Of a stretch of 64,000 nt of DNA, positions 1-12,606 are shown in pieces. The translations under genes and the position numbers were made by a program. This stretch comes from Primula veris. Taxonomy: Eukaryota; Streptophyta; Magnoliopsida; Ericales; Primulaceae. The notes beneath the pieces were generated by a model. That model was given only the letters and a program-made list of their open reading frames with translations, made no database searches and was not told where the DNA came from. Positions within the stretch are counted from its first letter, which is position 1, and every line of letters starts with the position of its first letter. The DNA lies in contig OY821750.1 of NCBI GenBank assembly GCA_963682055.1, forward strand, positions 6,388,501 to 6,452,500. Reading direction: 5' to 3'.

Positions 1-1539
1 ACACCGTACAGAGGTAGCCGGTAAGATGGAACATTATCCATCAAAATAACCACGGCCTCATACCATATATCATTTAACTTTGAGCCACTTAAAAGTGAAA
101 ATTTTCCGGTGAAACTTAAAAACAATTAAATGACTTAGCTTTTGTTCTTTATAGGCTCCCAACTCACGGAATATCAATGCAAAAGCCTAATTAAGGCTTC
201 TTCTACCAATCCGAAATCTACAACATATATTAAAAAGTAAAGTGGATAGAGTTCACAGAATCTAATGTCCATGTAGAATTCACATGATTAACAAATTAAT
301 TTTATAGCAATCACACTTTGACTAACAAAAGTTTTGGTGTTTTAACCGATCATTTAAGTGGGCATTTATAAAGCTTCAAAAGAGCATGCTACCTTCTTTA
401 ACTAATGTCTATCACTATAGTGTAACAGTGGGCTCAAAAGTTTACTAAAGGACAATCAATATATAGCTAATGCTTTAAACCAATATTCTAACTAATTCTT
501 TATAAGAGCAACCACATAGTTATGATACTTTTCATTTAAAATTATATATTCTATCAAAAAAAAAAAATATGTATCAATTATTCTATGGTTTACCTTAAGG
601 CAACACATACTACTCTTTCTTTATAAGAAAATGTGTCACCCTCGTAATTATAATAATATTATAATTCATCTTTTATTAATTATTTAGACCAACAAATCAA
701 CTCATTTTCATTCATTTATCTTTCTACAACATAAAACCATATTATTAAAATAGAATAGAGGAATTGATAGGGAATATGAGTTTTTATAAAAGTATAAAAG
801 CATAGTTAAAATCATTAAAAATGTAAGACTTACTTTAAATTTAAATAAATTAAAAGAAACTGATACGGATGCTCTAACTTTTAATATATTTCTCTGCTTC
901 CCAATAAGTCATTCCTAACGACCCTTATACGTACACCAACAAATTTCTTAAATATCAACAGGAACAAAAAACACAGAAAAAAACTAAGAACATTTAGTTA
1001 ATTAATTATAAGCTAAACTAGACTGCAAAGACATTCATATAATTCATTTTTATTTGGTAAAACTTATATGGATAACAACTTTTATCTCATTGTTGTCCCA
1101 AACTATTATAGTATTTGCTATAATAAAATAACATGATAGAAGCAACTTTCTTTTAATTTTACTGTATTCCTTGTTGCTAAAAGTTTACTATACGGTTGCT
1201 ATTACTAAATTTCTGTAAATAAGTCGTGTAATATCATACAAACTCTTATCCGGTTTTTTATTTTATTTTATTTAGTGATTACTTATCACTCTGGAAGAGT
1301 TTAGAGTCCCATTACAAAAAAAAAAAAAAAACCCAGAAGTTCAATTACCAAGACAACTATCATACAAAATATTACAAAACTAGATAAATACTGCCTTTTT
1401 CAGCATTATTCTCCTACATCTCACCGCCAATAAATGTATATATACAACACCATCCCTTCCATTTATTTAGTCCATTTTCTCATATACACACTACTAAAAT
1501 AAAATCCGATCAAAAGGAAAGCCAAAACAAACCCAAAAA
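1..1539. other. Upstream region of the pectin methylesterase gene
   Basis: AT-rich non-coding sequence with no open reading frame of interest and no recognisable RNA gene or transposon terminus. It ends in the probable promoter and 5' leader of the pectin methylesterase gene starting at 1540. The last 100 bases hold a TATA-like element and an A-rich leader. Confidence 0.6.
1437..1444 (+). promoter_or_regulatory. Probable TATA box of the PME gene
   Basis: An eight-base TATATATA run lies about 100 bases before the ATG at 1540, within otherwise mixed sequence. This spacing would give a leader of roughly 70 bases, normal for plant genes. Such runs are common in this AT-rich window, so the assignment rests on position only. 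Confidence 0.45.
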
Positions 1540-3526
1540 ATGGTACTAAAAGCCTACACCAGCTTACTTTCTATACTCTCACTAGCTATAATCCTCATTT
1601 TCGCAAGCGCTAAGCATCACCCAACACTGGCTGTGTCCCGAGCTTGCAACCTTACAAGTCATCGGACCCTATGTATGGAGTCGCTAATGAGCCACGTGGA
1701 CACCACGTCAGCAACAAGTGATGCGGATTTAGTCCATGTATCGTTTAATGTGACTCTGGAGAAGTTTGGTAGGGCTTTGTACTTGTCGTCGGAGTTGAGA
1801 GAAGTCGAAATGGAGGCAAGAGAGAGGTCCGCTTACGAGGCATGTGTTGAGCTTTTGGATGACTCGGTCGAGCTCTTGTCACGCTCGCTCTCCTCCGTCG
1901 CACCTTCGTTAAATGGTAAATTATTCTAATTATATGTATATATATAGTACAAGTATTTTATGGAAGTTAACATGATATTAAAAAACAAGCAAAAAAACTT
2001 GGTAAGCACATGTTACTAACTCAAGTGAAAATCAGTTCCAAAACTAGTTTTTATTTTTATTTTTCTTCTTTCCCTTTTTTGGGTGTCGGTTGGCTTATAT
2101 TTGCTTCCCATGCATGACTTTCTGTAATTAAAAAGGAGAAATGATGTACTTTTTGGTTTCATTAGTCAGTAATTCCTCAGAGCTATTTTTAGTCTTGTTA
2201 TTCAAGTCGTACAAAAGAAATTGTAAAAACTACATGTGGTGTAGAAAGTCTCCCTCATATAAACAAAAAGAGTATTAGTAAGCAAAAAATCTGATATATA
2301 TATATATATATTTAATTACTCCCTCGGCTTCTCCTGAAAGTATCCATTTTTCTAATTTATCAATAAAAAAAACAATAAAAATACTATAATATTATCAAAT
2401 ATTACAATGAATACATTACAAAAATTAACAATAATAATTATTTATTTTAAATTATAACTGTATTTATAACTTTCAAATGAAATTAATGATAAATCTTAAT
2501 ATTTATCAAAATCAAATAATGACAATTAAAAAGGGACGGAGAGAGCATATACATATAATTTTCAGGACCGGTTCTGAGAATTTTAAGTGACGGTGCAAAA
2601 ATTAAATAAAAGGTCTTTTTTTTAACCAAATAACCAAAATTATTATTAAAAAAAATCACACTAAATGAGATTGTGTACTGCCGAACACTTAAACTACTGT
2701 TCTTAATAAAAAAAAAAATATGTCCAGTAATGTGTTTCTTTTCTAATATATATAAGTATAACCATATATATATATATATATATAACTACATATATAAAAT
2801 TTGGCCCCATTTTCACGTGGACACCCCAGAACCGTCCCTGATAACTTTTCCAGTACTAGTAGTAGAGAAAAAGAAATATTTACCTAATATTGTATAATAA
2901 TATAATTAGCTGAACTCCAACATTTTCTAGAAAAAATAAATTTATATATTATACACTATTATAAATAAATTTAGTTATTATAAGATGAATATTGTTTACA
3001 AAAATTACAAACCAAGTGTACGATGGTTATAAGTTATGCATGCGCATCAATGTAATTTTTTTTATGGCAATATTTTTTGCATTCCTTAATAGAATTAGAG
3101 TGTCCTCGCATAGATTATAGTGCATGCATGAATAATTTAATATGACCGATTATATATATATATATATACATTATATATATGGGAAATATTATATGAACAT
3201 CATGAAAAACACCCAACTAGACACTTTTTCGTAAAAACGCTCCAAATCAAGATTTGGTTAATACAAATCTCAATGGTTTTACGACGGGAACACAAATATG
3301 CGTCTTGTTTTTTTTTTTTCCGAGATGTATAATGACATGTTTCGAAATTATGGTAAAATTTAAAAATTCAAAACATGTCATTATACATCTCAGAAAAAAA
3401 AACAAGACGCATATTTGTGTTCCCGTCGTGAAACCGTGGAGATTTGCATTAACCAAATCTTGATTTGGAGCGTTTTTATGAAAAAGTGTCTAGTTGGGTG
3501 TTTTTCATGATGTTCATATATCCTCT

Positions 3527-3568
<42 letters not shown>

Positions 3569-6500
3569 AAAATGATGAAAATATGCATACGATTGTTACT
3601 TAATTATGAAAAAATACATAACATAAATCTCTTTTAAAGTTTTTTAAAGTTTAGCACAAATACTACATGATGCTACTATACATGCTACATGCTACTTATT
3701 TTTATTCTACATTATATGTACTAAATGATAAATAAGATTTGAGAATCCGGGTTTTTGAAAATTAATTATGTTTTTATATATTAAAATATATGTGTGTTAG
3801 TATGATAGTATCCATCTTTTAATAAAGTTAATTCTCATTAATTTTCTTTTTGGGAAGATATTATTTTAATATATTCAATAAGTATAATAGAAAAAAAAGA
3901 GAGAATTTATTTATCATATATATTTCAATGTGGTTGTTCATTCATGAATATAGTTGTCTCACTACGTACATAACACAATAACAGTATGCACATTGGTATA
4001 AATGTGTGGCCGTAATAATTTCAAATTGCTTTTTCTGTACCACCATTTATTGTTCACCTCGAACTTACATTTGGTAGGTATATTTTAAGGCAATATAGTG
4101 TACTAACGTGAATGTAAAATTCATAAAATTCGCTGTATCCATAGAGCTAAAACTACTAGATATATATATATATTTAAATTCTGAGTTTTCACAATCTTTC
4201 TCAATATGTTGCTTTACTAACGAAGTTTAAAGTTGTTTATCAAAAAAAAAAAAAAAACGAAGTTTAAAGTGGTTTAAAATTGAAGTCACTTCTTTAAAAT
4301 TATTCACCTGCCAAAAGTACAAAATACCTGTGGAAACTACAAAAAAAGCCTACGCTATCTATATTGTTTTCACGTAATATCCATTTAATAATTTCTCCAC
4401 TAGCTAGAGCTAGGACCAATTCATTACTAGGCCACACCTAGCTAGAAGGCAATCACTAAAATTTCAGTCGGTAAATAAAAGAAAAAATCAAATAATATTG
4501 CATTTGTTTTCAGAATTATTTTAAAAAGTGTTATATTTGCTTAATCTTTGATCCAAATTATAAACATAAACTTTGATACATTACCAATTTTCCACATTTC
4601 TCAATACTACAAAAAGAACCTGAAAAAGATAGAACTGTTGTTCCATCCCAAAAAGAAAAGCAACCATTCTAGTATAAAAAAATTTCAATGTAGAATAGTT
4701 TTATCTATAAAACTTTAACTTTCCCATTATGTAGTGTATGCCATGGTCCTGATTCCTGAACATTACATTTCTTTTTCGCTCTTAACATTAATTTTGATTC
4801 AAGACGTAACATATAATTAACAAATGTTCATTGCAGATTTTTTACACCTAAATCAAACTATGAAAAGACATAGTTTTTGTTAAAGTTTGGTTCTATTTTC
4901 AACTTACAGGCAAAACACAAGCGAGTGAGGATGTCTTGACATGGCTGAGCGCCGCACTAACGAACCATGACACATGTATAGACGGACTATCTACGGTGAC
5001 TGGAAACGTGAAAAACCAAATGCAACAACGCCTGCAAGACTTAGAGGAGCTGGCGAGCAATTGCCTCGCAATCTTCTCTTCGGCAGTCGGTGATGGGGAC
5101 TTCGACGGGGTTCCCATACAAAACCGTCACAGGCCAGATAAAACAACAAAAAAGTTTCCAGCTTGGCTAAGCCGACGAGACAGAAAATTGTTGACCGCCA
5201 ATATAAGTGGCGTACAAGCAGATATCGTGGTGTCACAAGATGGTAATGGGACATGCAAGACTATAACGGAGGCAATTAAGAAAGCGCCAGAATTTAGCAC
5301 GCGGCGCATTGTTATTTATGTCAAGGCCGGAAAGTAAGTGCAAACGCTCAAAATTTTGTTCTGAATATAATGCTTGTTTAAAGAAAACGTAAATTTCTAG
5401 CATTTCTATATATATCGTATATGTGGTAGAAAGTTTAACATATATGAATTACGGTAGAAAATTTATTCTTTCTAATGTTCAAGTGTTACGGAATAATCTT
5501 TTTTAATTGATCTAAAGTAAGTTGGTAAGGTCATGTCCTCTGAGCCTCTGACATTTTTTGTTGGTAACAAATTTTTATATATAAAATTCTCTAGCCTGCA
5601 GTGAGTGTTGAAAGATTATATAGTAACATTAGAGCTTTGTCAATTTAAATTCAAGAGTTAAATAGTACATAATGAAAAACATTCTATTGAGTACTACTCC
5701 TAGTCTTAGTCTTAGCACTCTGCTAAAATACTAGTAATCCCTCAGTCCCAAATTATTGATATAATATATCCAAAATGTTTGTAATTTTTACCGATAAATA
5801 ACTCATATCTAAATTGTCGGAATCGAATTTTTTAAAAGCTAATCACACAGTTTAAATGTTAAACTATTTGAACAAAATTTAAAAATTTAGATTTTAACAA
5901 TTTATGCACAATATATTTGTCAGTAAAAATTGCACGTAGATACATAGTGACTTAATATTTTGGGACAGAGGAGGGAATAGTAAATTATGTGATCTTGTTG
6001 TTTAATCTTTAGACATTTGTATTTAACTTTTAGCAAGTAGAGAAATATATACTCCACTCATTTGAGTCATTTTTGCTCGTGCAAGTGGGCATATATGATG
6101 AGTAAAAGGACCATAAGTCCATAATCGTATAGTAGAACGAGACATATGGATTTTGTTATTGGCACATTGTTGAACTGAGAATCTGTAAGTGCAAGTTAGT
6201 ACAAACGCGTGATGTTTATATGACAAAATTACAAAAAAAAAAAAAAAAAACTTTATTTCTAACGTGTTACAATATTTTAAGTAACTGTGAATTACTACAA
6301 TGGTGTCCATTATTCCAATTTAAGAAAGTACAACTTCTTAAAGTTTCAATTATTTCAGCTCATCTCTCTCGAGCGAGCTATAATGCTTGGTTCATACTTG
6401 TTTACCACCGCAGGTATGTAGAGGAGAATTTGAAGGTCGGAAGAAAGAAAACAAACTTGATGTTTATCGGGGACGGTAAGGGAAAAACTGTCATTTCCGG

Positions 6501-9500
6501 TGGGAAAAATGTATACGAGCAAAACCTGACAACATTTCACACCGCATCGTTTGGTAAATATTTATACTCTCCTACCTCTAAATTAATTGTTATTGTATAC
6601 AGGAAAAATAAACCATGTTCTTAAACTTTCATAGGAAGTATAGATCATCACACCAAATATTTTTAAAGAGTTTATTTTCGGTCCTCGATGTTATAAATGC
6701 AATATTTAGTTTTTGAAAACTTGGAAAGATTACGGAATTGATCATACAATAGAAACACGAGTATACATAAAATGAAATTAAAGCGAGAGAACACCTACAT
6801 ATGCGCGAAAACAAAATAGTACTTTTAATTATGAGATAAGCTATAAAACGATAATAATCCCAAAATTGTAAAATTATAATAGCCTTTTTCATCCTGTATT
6901 TTTAAGTCTAAGAAAACAATTAGTTATAAGTCTTTTACTTTTCCGAGATAACCAAAGCATATGTCTTTTCTTATATCTTTTGTTGGGACCAATAATTCTC
7001 ATATTTCAACCTCAATCACCTACGTTAATCCACTAAAAAACATTCTAGAATTAGTTATTTCTATTTCTCTTCATATATACTCTACTACCGGTTTTACACT
7101 TTAGCATAAAGTTTTTATACACAAATTGGTATAAAGTTAACAACAAGACCAGTGGGGTCAAATTGGTAACAAAAGTAAACACTTTCTTAACATTGACAAC
7201 TCACAAATCATTTATAGTGTTTTCCATTTCTAAACAAATATTTTTTCAAGACCGTGTGACCCATTTAGATAGTGGGACTGGGTTGGTGAAAAATATTTAT
7301 CAGTCAATATCAATAAAAATTGTAGTAGCTAATATAGTGATTAATAGTAAATCTGTTTCATTTCTGTCCTCCTAGTGGAAATGACTTGATTGTACAGTGA
7401 AAACTGTGTAATAATACTTTAAAAAAAACTTTTTTTTCTTCAAAAAATGTACATGAATAAATCACTTAGCATAATAGTAATGTGTCTTTTTGTGGGTTGA
7501 AAATATACACAAGAAATAATTTGGCTTTCTGTACCAAACATAATTATAGAAGGGAAGCAAGCAATCCCTATGTCTTGAGTCAGATTCACCTATTTTAGCT
7601 TGTTTTTTTTAGAGTAATTTTAGCTTGTTAATTATGTGATCAAAGGGCAGTCTTAATGTGTTATGTATGTAGAAGCTCACTACGAAGAACAAACTAATTC
7701 CACATCTGAAAAATTATTCTACAAAAATAATCCATCATAGGTTAGACGTAGTCGACTGGAAGGTGCCAGATTTATTTGATAATATGACGACGCTGGACAT
7801 AGTAAACGTCGTTATTTTGATGGATTGTGTTATTTTTGCAATACATTTTTTTACTGGATTCTATTATTTAGTTAAAAAGATGGCCAAAATATAGGCTTGG
7901 CTCAGACACCGAATTGATTGGAGCGGACCCGAGATACTTTCCTAATTAATTGCTAATTTATAACTTGTATAAATGATCTTTTTGTTTGTTTATACAGCTG
8001 CTACTGGATCAGGCTTTATTGCTCGGGACATGTCATTCGAGAATTGGGCAGGTCCCAGCAAGCACCAAGCAGTGGCCCTTCGGGTGGGTGCGGATCATGG
8101 AGTTGTCTATAGGTGTAACATTATCGGATACCAAGACACCTTATACGTACACTCGAATAGGCAATTTTTTCGTGAATGCGATATATACGGGACTGTGGAT
8201 TTCATCTTCGGAAACGCAGCTGTTGTATTTCAAAATTGCAACATCTTCGCCCGAAAACCTATGAATTTTCAGAAGAACACCATCACTGCACAGAACAGAA
8301 AGTACCCACAACAAAATACAGGTTACTAATCATGGCTTAATGTACATATGTTGATTTTAACTTCAACGTGTGTGAAAAATTTATATTAAGCTTGCACTTA
8401 ATCAACCTTGTATATGACTTTTGGTACTAAACTACTACTATTTTATGAAGTAATTAATTAGTGAGAAATTTGGGTTAACGTACTTATATCATAAACAATT
8501 AATCATCTTAATTTTATAAAGATAGTAGGAACAATTTTTTTTTCCAATCTTATAACTTTTTGACTTATCTCCTGTAGGTTTTGAGAAACTTGGGTTAGAT
8601 GTAATGTCATGAATCATGATTTATTTTTGTACTGTATAAGCCTTTACTTTATCACTTGCAAAGACATTATAACTAAATTTAGAGTCACATGACATTTGGT
8701 CCAGTGTATATATACTTCAAATTTCACTTTCAAAAGGTTTATGTCCTAATCATAGATGATCAATATCCAACCCATTGGTCCATATACTGATCCAAATTTT
8801 GAAAAATATAACTAATTAAACACATGACGCTCAGTTACGTCACCACCAATTTTCTTATTTGCTTGGATGACTTTATTTATAACTAGTTCTATCTTTTTAG
8901 CCACTTAAGCTTTTAAGATCAATTTTTGTTTCATTAATTAACTTTTATCACTACTAAATACAGGAAGAGTTTGTTGTATTACGTACATACTTTCGGACTC
9001 TATTAAAAACAACTGTTTTTTTACTTTTTATTCGAAAATTATTACATATCAATGCAAAATGATTGTATCAAATGATAAATACAGTGAATATCTGAATTTA
9101 ATCATAAACAGATGTTCAACCCAGTTGTCAGCCCCCATATTTTAAAAAAAAAACATTTTTTTACGGTGTGATTTTTTTTTTTATAGCAAAAAAAAGCTAT
9201 TTAGCCATTCCATATTGAATTTTTAAAATCCAACCCTCTATCTACTGATACTGGCTCTGTCATTATACTAAACTACAGTTTCTCAAAGATATATGTCTTA
9301 AGCATATGTGTGATCGGTGTTTTGATATAGGTATATCAATACACGCGTGCAAGATTCTCGCCACCGGAGATCTAGAGGCGTCAAAGTCCAACTTTCTATC
9401 ATTCCTCGGCCGACCATGGAAACTATACTCACGAACCGTTGTGATGCTCTCGTATATAGGCGACCATGTGCACCCTCGAGGGTGGCTAGAGTGGAATGCC

Positions 9501-9704
9501 ACATTTGCCCTCGACACACTATATTACGGAGAGTACATAAACTCAGGTCCAGGTGCGGCCCTAGGGCAACGTGTTAAATGGCCAGGGTACCACATTATCA
9601 ATTCATCTGTTGAAGCCTCACAGTTTACAGTTGGCCAGTTCATTTTCGGATCCGCTTGGCTACCATCTACCGGAGTTTCCTTTGTGGGAGGGTTATCCCT
9701 GTAG
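1540..9704 (+). CDS. PME51: Pectin methylesterase with N-terminal inhibitor domain (PME51-like)
   Basis: Group of PMEI-PME proenzymes, which demethylate cell-wall homogalacturonan after secretion. Five exons were joined: 1540-1915, 4910-5333, 6414-6553, 7998-8321 and 9331-9704. All borders are GT-AG and the sum is 1638 bases, giving 545 residues. A hydrophobic signal peptide or anchor occupies about residues 7-24. The PMEI domain follows, with its four expected cysteines (ACNLT.., ..TLCMES, YEACVEL, DTCIDGL). A basic processing motif, RRDRKLL, separates it from the catalytic domain. All catalytic and binding positions are present: Q337, Q359 and D360 in YQDTLY, D381 in VDFIFGNA, and R449 and W451 in LGRPW. 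It should therefore be an active enzyme. The catalytic part most resembles Arabidopsis PME51 as I remember it. Intron 1 (2994 bp) and intron 2 carry several MITEs. The start is the first in-frame ATG, after an A-rich leader. Confidence 0.95.
2319..2547. mobile_element. Stowaway-like MITE in PME intron 1
   Basis: The left end reads CTCCCTCGGCTTCTCC and the right end GGGACGGAGAGAG, an imperfect inverted pair with the CTCCCTCCGTCCC consensus of Stowaway (Tc1/mariner) MITEs. The interior is AT-rich and non-coding. It differs internally from the copy at 5736 and may be a second subfamily. Confidence 0.6.
2563..2840. mobile_element. hAT-type non-autonomous element in PME intron 1
   Basis: The 14-base termini CAGGACCGGTTCTG and CAGAACCGTCCCTG form an inverted repeat matching at 12 of 14 bases. 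They are flanked by ATAATTTT on the left and ATAACTTT on the right, an 8-bp target duplication with one mismatch. An 8-bp duplication and a CAGGG-type terminus fit the hAT superfamily. The 278-bp interior has no coding capacity. Confidence 0.75.
3181..3529. mobile_element. Foldback MITE in PME intron 1
   Basis: A nearly perfect palindrome about 349 bp long. The left arm begins GGGAAATATTATATGAACATC and the right arm is its close complement, ending GATGTTCATATATCCTCTCCC. The arms, about 150 bases each, meet near 3350. Both strands therefore show a mirrored 69-codon open frame that is not a gene. Flanking sequence is (TA)n on both sides, so the apparent 9-bp TATATATAT duplication cannot be trusted. 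A GGG terminus and long arms resemble Mutator-type foldbacks. Confidence 0.85.
3530..3566. repeat. (TA)n microsatellite
   Basis: An uninterrupted TA run directly right of the foldback element. A shorter TA run lies on its left at about 3151-3180. Confidence 0.9.
5736..5977. mobile_element. Stowaway-like MITE in PME intron 2
   Basis: Left end ATCCCTCAGTCCCAAATTA and right end TTTTGGGACAGAGGAGGGA form an inverted repeat of the Stowaway consensus, next to TA on each side. The interior holds paired blocks (ACCGATAAATAACTCATATC and its approximate complement) and the core GTTTAAATGTTAAACTATTTG. The same core recurs near 25.1, 37.9 and 62.7 kb. Confidence 0.8.
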
Positions 9705-12606
9705 ATCTATATATATCTCCGAACAAATGTTGATAATTTTATTTTATATCACTATGCATTATAAGCATTGGTTACGCGGTTGATAATCTTGATGCACCGT
9801 TGGTCTATAAATGTTTCTCACAAATTGGCAAAAATTTAGATACCTAACGTTTATGTAAATAGTATTCTTTTCTATATTGATCGTGCATTGAGAGTTTGAG
9901 ACTAATGTCATATTATATATTATATATACACAACTTTGTGATTGTTTGCTTTTGCATTAATGTGATCAGGTACGTACCTAGCCTTTATTAGTAGTTTATT
10001 AATGTACAATGTAAAATATTAAATAGCAATGGGAGCAGAGAGTTATATTTTGACAAATTCAAAATGTTATAATTATTTAAAAAAATTGCTTATTTGTTCT
10101 GTACAAGATATCTTCACACTTAATTAGATTTTCATTAAAACTAATCTTTTTGCCAATAAACTTATAATATTTGAACGATTAAAGGATGTATATTTTAAAA
10201 AATAAAATATGATGAAGAACACTAAATAAGGATTACATACATAACTTTCTTGAGGTTCAACAGTGCATTATAGGTAGATGCATGGTTTTAATACCAACAC
10301 ACAACTTGATAGATCATTGGTCTTGTGTCGGTGTTTTGGATTAAATTATGCACCAAAACAACATAAAAGCTGTGTGGTGGATATTAATGTCAACTGTTAA
10401 GTCTACTCTGCCCTATTATGGCTGTAAAAGAGATCTCGTCGTCTTCGGCTTGGTTAATTTTTGTTCACGGTTCTTGTTCGTTTAAACGAACATGATAATA
10501 AATAAGAATATAACATTCATTTATTAATTGAACCGATCTTAAACACCACTTTGTTCGTTTCGTCTAACATTGTATTCGTGTAACTATATATAAAATTTGA
10601 TAAAATCAAAAAAGTAATTCTATTAATGATGTAACAACAAGTAGCTAGTATAACTACAAATTAATAAACTTATTTATAGTACAATAATATTAATGATATG
10701 TTTGTATTATTTCAAACTTATTAAGGTAATTTATATCATCATACCATATATACAATTACGAATTTTATTGTTAAGTGCTCGACTCGTTAAATTAATTAAT
10801 TATACATACGTAACAAAATAATTATACATTAATAGGCTATGTATATTTAAAACTAAGATTTTTTTTTTGTTATAATGTCAAATAGATTAATTAACGAACG
10901 TTTTATATATTTGTAGAAAAATTTACCATAGTAAACAATTTAATAATAAAGATAAAATTATAATATATTTCAAAAAGAAAGAAAAATAAATCTAATTTTA
11001 AAATTATTAAATGTTTTGAATGAAAAGAGACGTTCACGAACAACCCGTGTTCGGCTCGTCGAATGTTCCGTTCGTGTTCGTCAAATGTTCGTTCGTTTTT
11101 AAATTGAACATAAACAAGTGTTTCGGTTTGTGAACATCAAACAAAACATTTTTTTGACTCGTTTCGCTTTCATTTACAATGGCATGTTATGGTCATAGTC
11201 TCACATTTGACGCGGGTTTCTCCAATCATTTTCTTAAAGTTGTACTGTAGTTCGTTGTATTTGTATTCAACAGTCAAGATCTGTTATTTTTCTTTTTCTT
11301 TTTTTAACATCATTCAATATTCCAAAGGAAAAACTACCCTAATTCATATTAGTAAAAGAAACTCAAAATGAATAATGACATTCTCACATATCAAGTGGCA
11401 AAACACTAGCATAATATCCCTTTGTTTTAAAATTAACAATTAAGATTTCATTAACTTAAAACAAGGACCAAGACAACCTAGCAAGATCAGGTTCGATCCA
11501 AAATTTCACTCTGTTTACTAACGAAAAAAGGTTCTTCGACAAAATGCAATGGTGGAGAGAAATTTCATCTGTATCGTTTTATATTTTACGCTTTAAAACC
11601 TTTATGTTGTATGTGTTCCAAGGCACAGAGATCATTTTTTTTTTGTGTATCAAAACTTTTTTGTAAGAACTTAGAATTATGGAAGTCTTGTAAAAGAATT
11701 AATGTTATGAATTTGAGCAAAGACTTGTCTAAATTTGTTAGTATGAGCTTAATTTACTCTGAATGTTGGGTTTATTCTCAACTTATTTAATTAGTTTGGT
11801 CAGAATTTAAAATATTCATGACTATCCAAAATGAGTAACCATGCACAATTCAATAATTAACTACTTCCTACATCATTTCCGAAAGGAGTCATGACCACAT
11901 AATTACAACAATTTTAATTTTTGTGGTTAATGTTTTTAAGTAGTTTGGCACAATTATCCATTAAAAATACAATTGTAGTATAAAAAAGACAACTCTTGTC
12001 AAATTCTCATTTATGCTTGCACTCATTTTATAACCCAAAAAAACCATATTACTCTTTTTGTCAACACTGTTTCGTTCATTTCCACTGTACAAAGTTGAAT
12101 TCAGTGCATGTATCTTTCCGATTTTTATAGTAGGACCGCAAAATTCTTTGCAGAAAATTGACAAAAAACATGTGCTCATATAGTAATATAGAAAAAAGGT
12201 GATTGTAGTAACAATTAATAATAAGAAGGAAAAACGAAGGACAAAACTGGGTGAAAATGATAAAATTTTATCTTGAAACCTATCGACACAAAAATGTTTC
12301 ATTTTATCGTAGTTACTACATATTTCTATCATATATATAGGTCGACTACGGTGGGCATTTCTACTTACTAATTAGAAGTTAGATCTTACAATTTAATTTG
12401 GGAGGAAGATAAATTAAATATTGAAACACAATGTTAATTATCATGATTTATTATCACGTTTCGTTATTTTACATACTGCATTGTGAGGATCAATCGACTC
12501 GAAATGGATGAATAGAGTACATATTGTGTTGAATAAAATTAGTCCGATGATAAAGCGATAAAAAAATAACAAGACTGGCACCTTGCATTGAAATATTGTC
12601 AAAATT
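9705..12606. other. Intergenic space between convergent PME and CBL genes
   Basis: AT-rich, with no credible coding sequence. It contains the 3' untranslated regions of the two convergent genes and one GTTCG-rich transposon-like block at about 10440-11165. The longer open frames here lack codon bias and family resemblance. Confidence 0.6.
10440..11165. mobile_element. Possible GTTCG-rich DNA transposon remnant
   Basis: Both ends of an AT-rich block are rich in TTCG/CGAA motifs: GTTCGTTTAAACGAAC, a perfect 16-base palindrome near 10478, and a run of GTTCG words near 11050-11095. Subterminal motif clusters of this kind are common in non-autonomous plant transposons. I found no clean termini or target duplication, so limits are approximate. 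Confidence 0.35.

Noticed and set aside
3247..3463. Two mirrored 69-codon open frames on opposite strands
   Set aside because: They are the two arms of the foldback MITE at 3181-3529 read in opposite directions, not genes.
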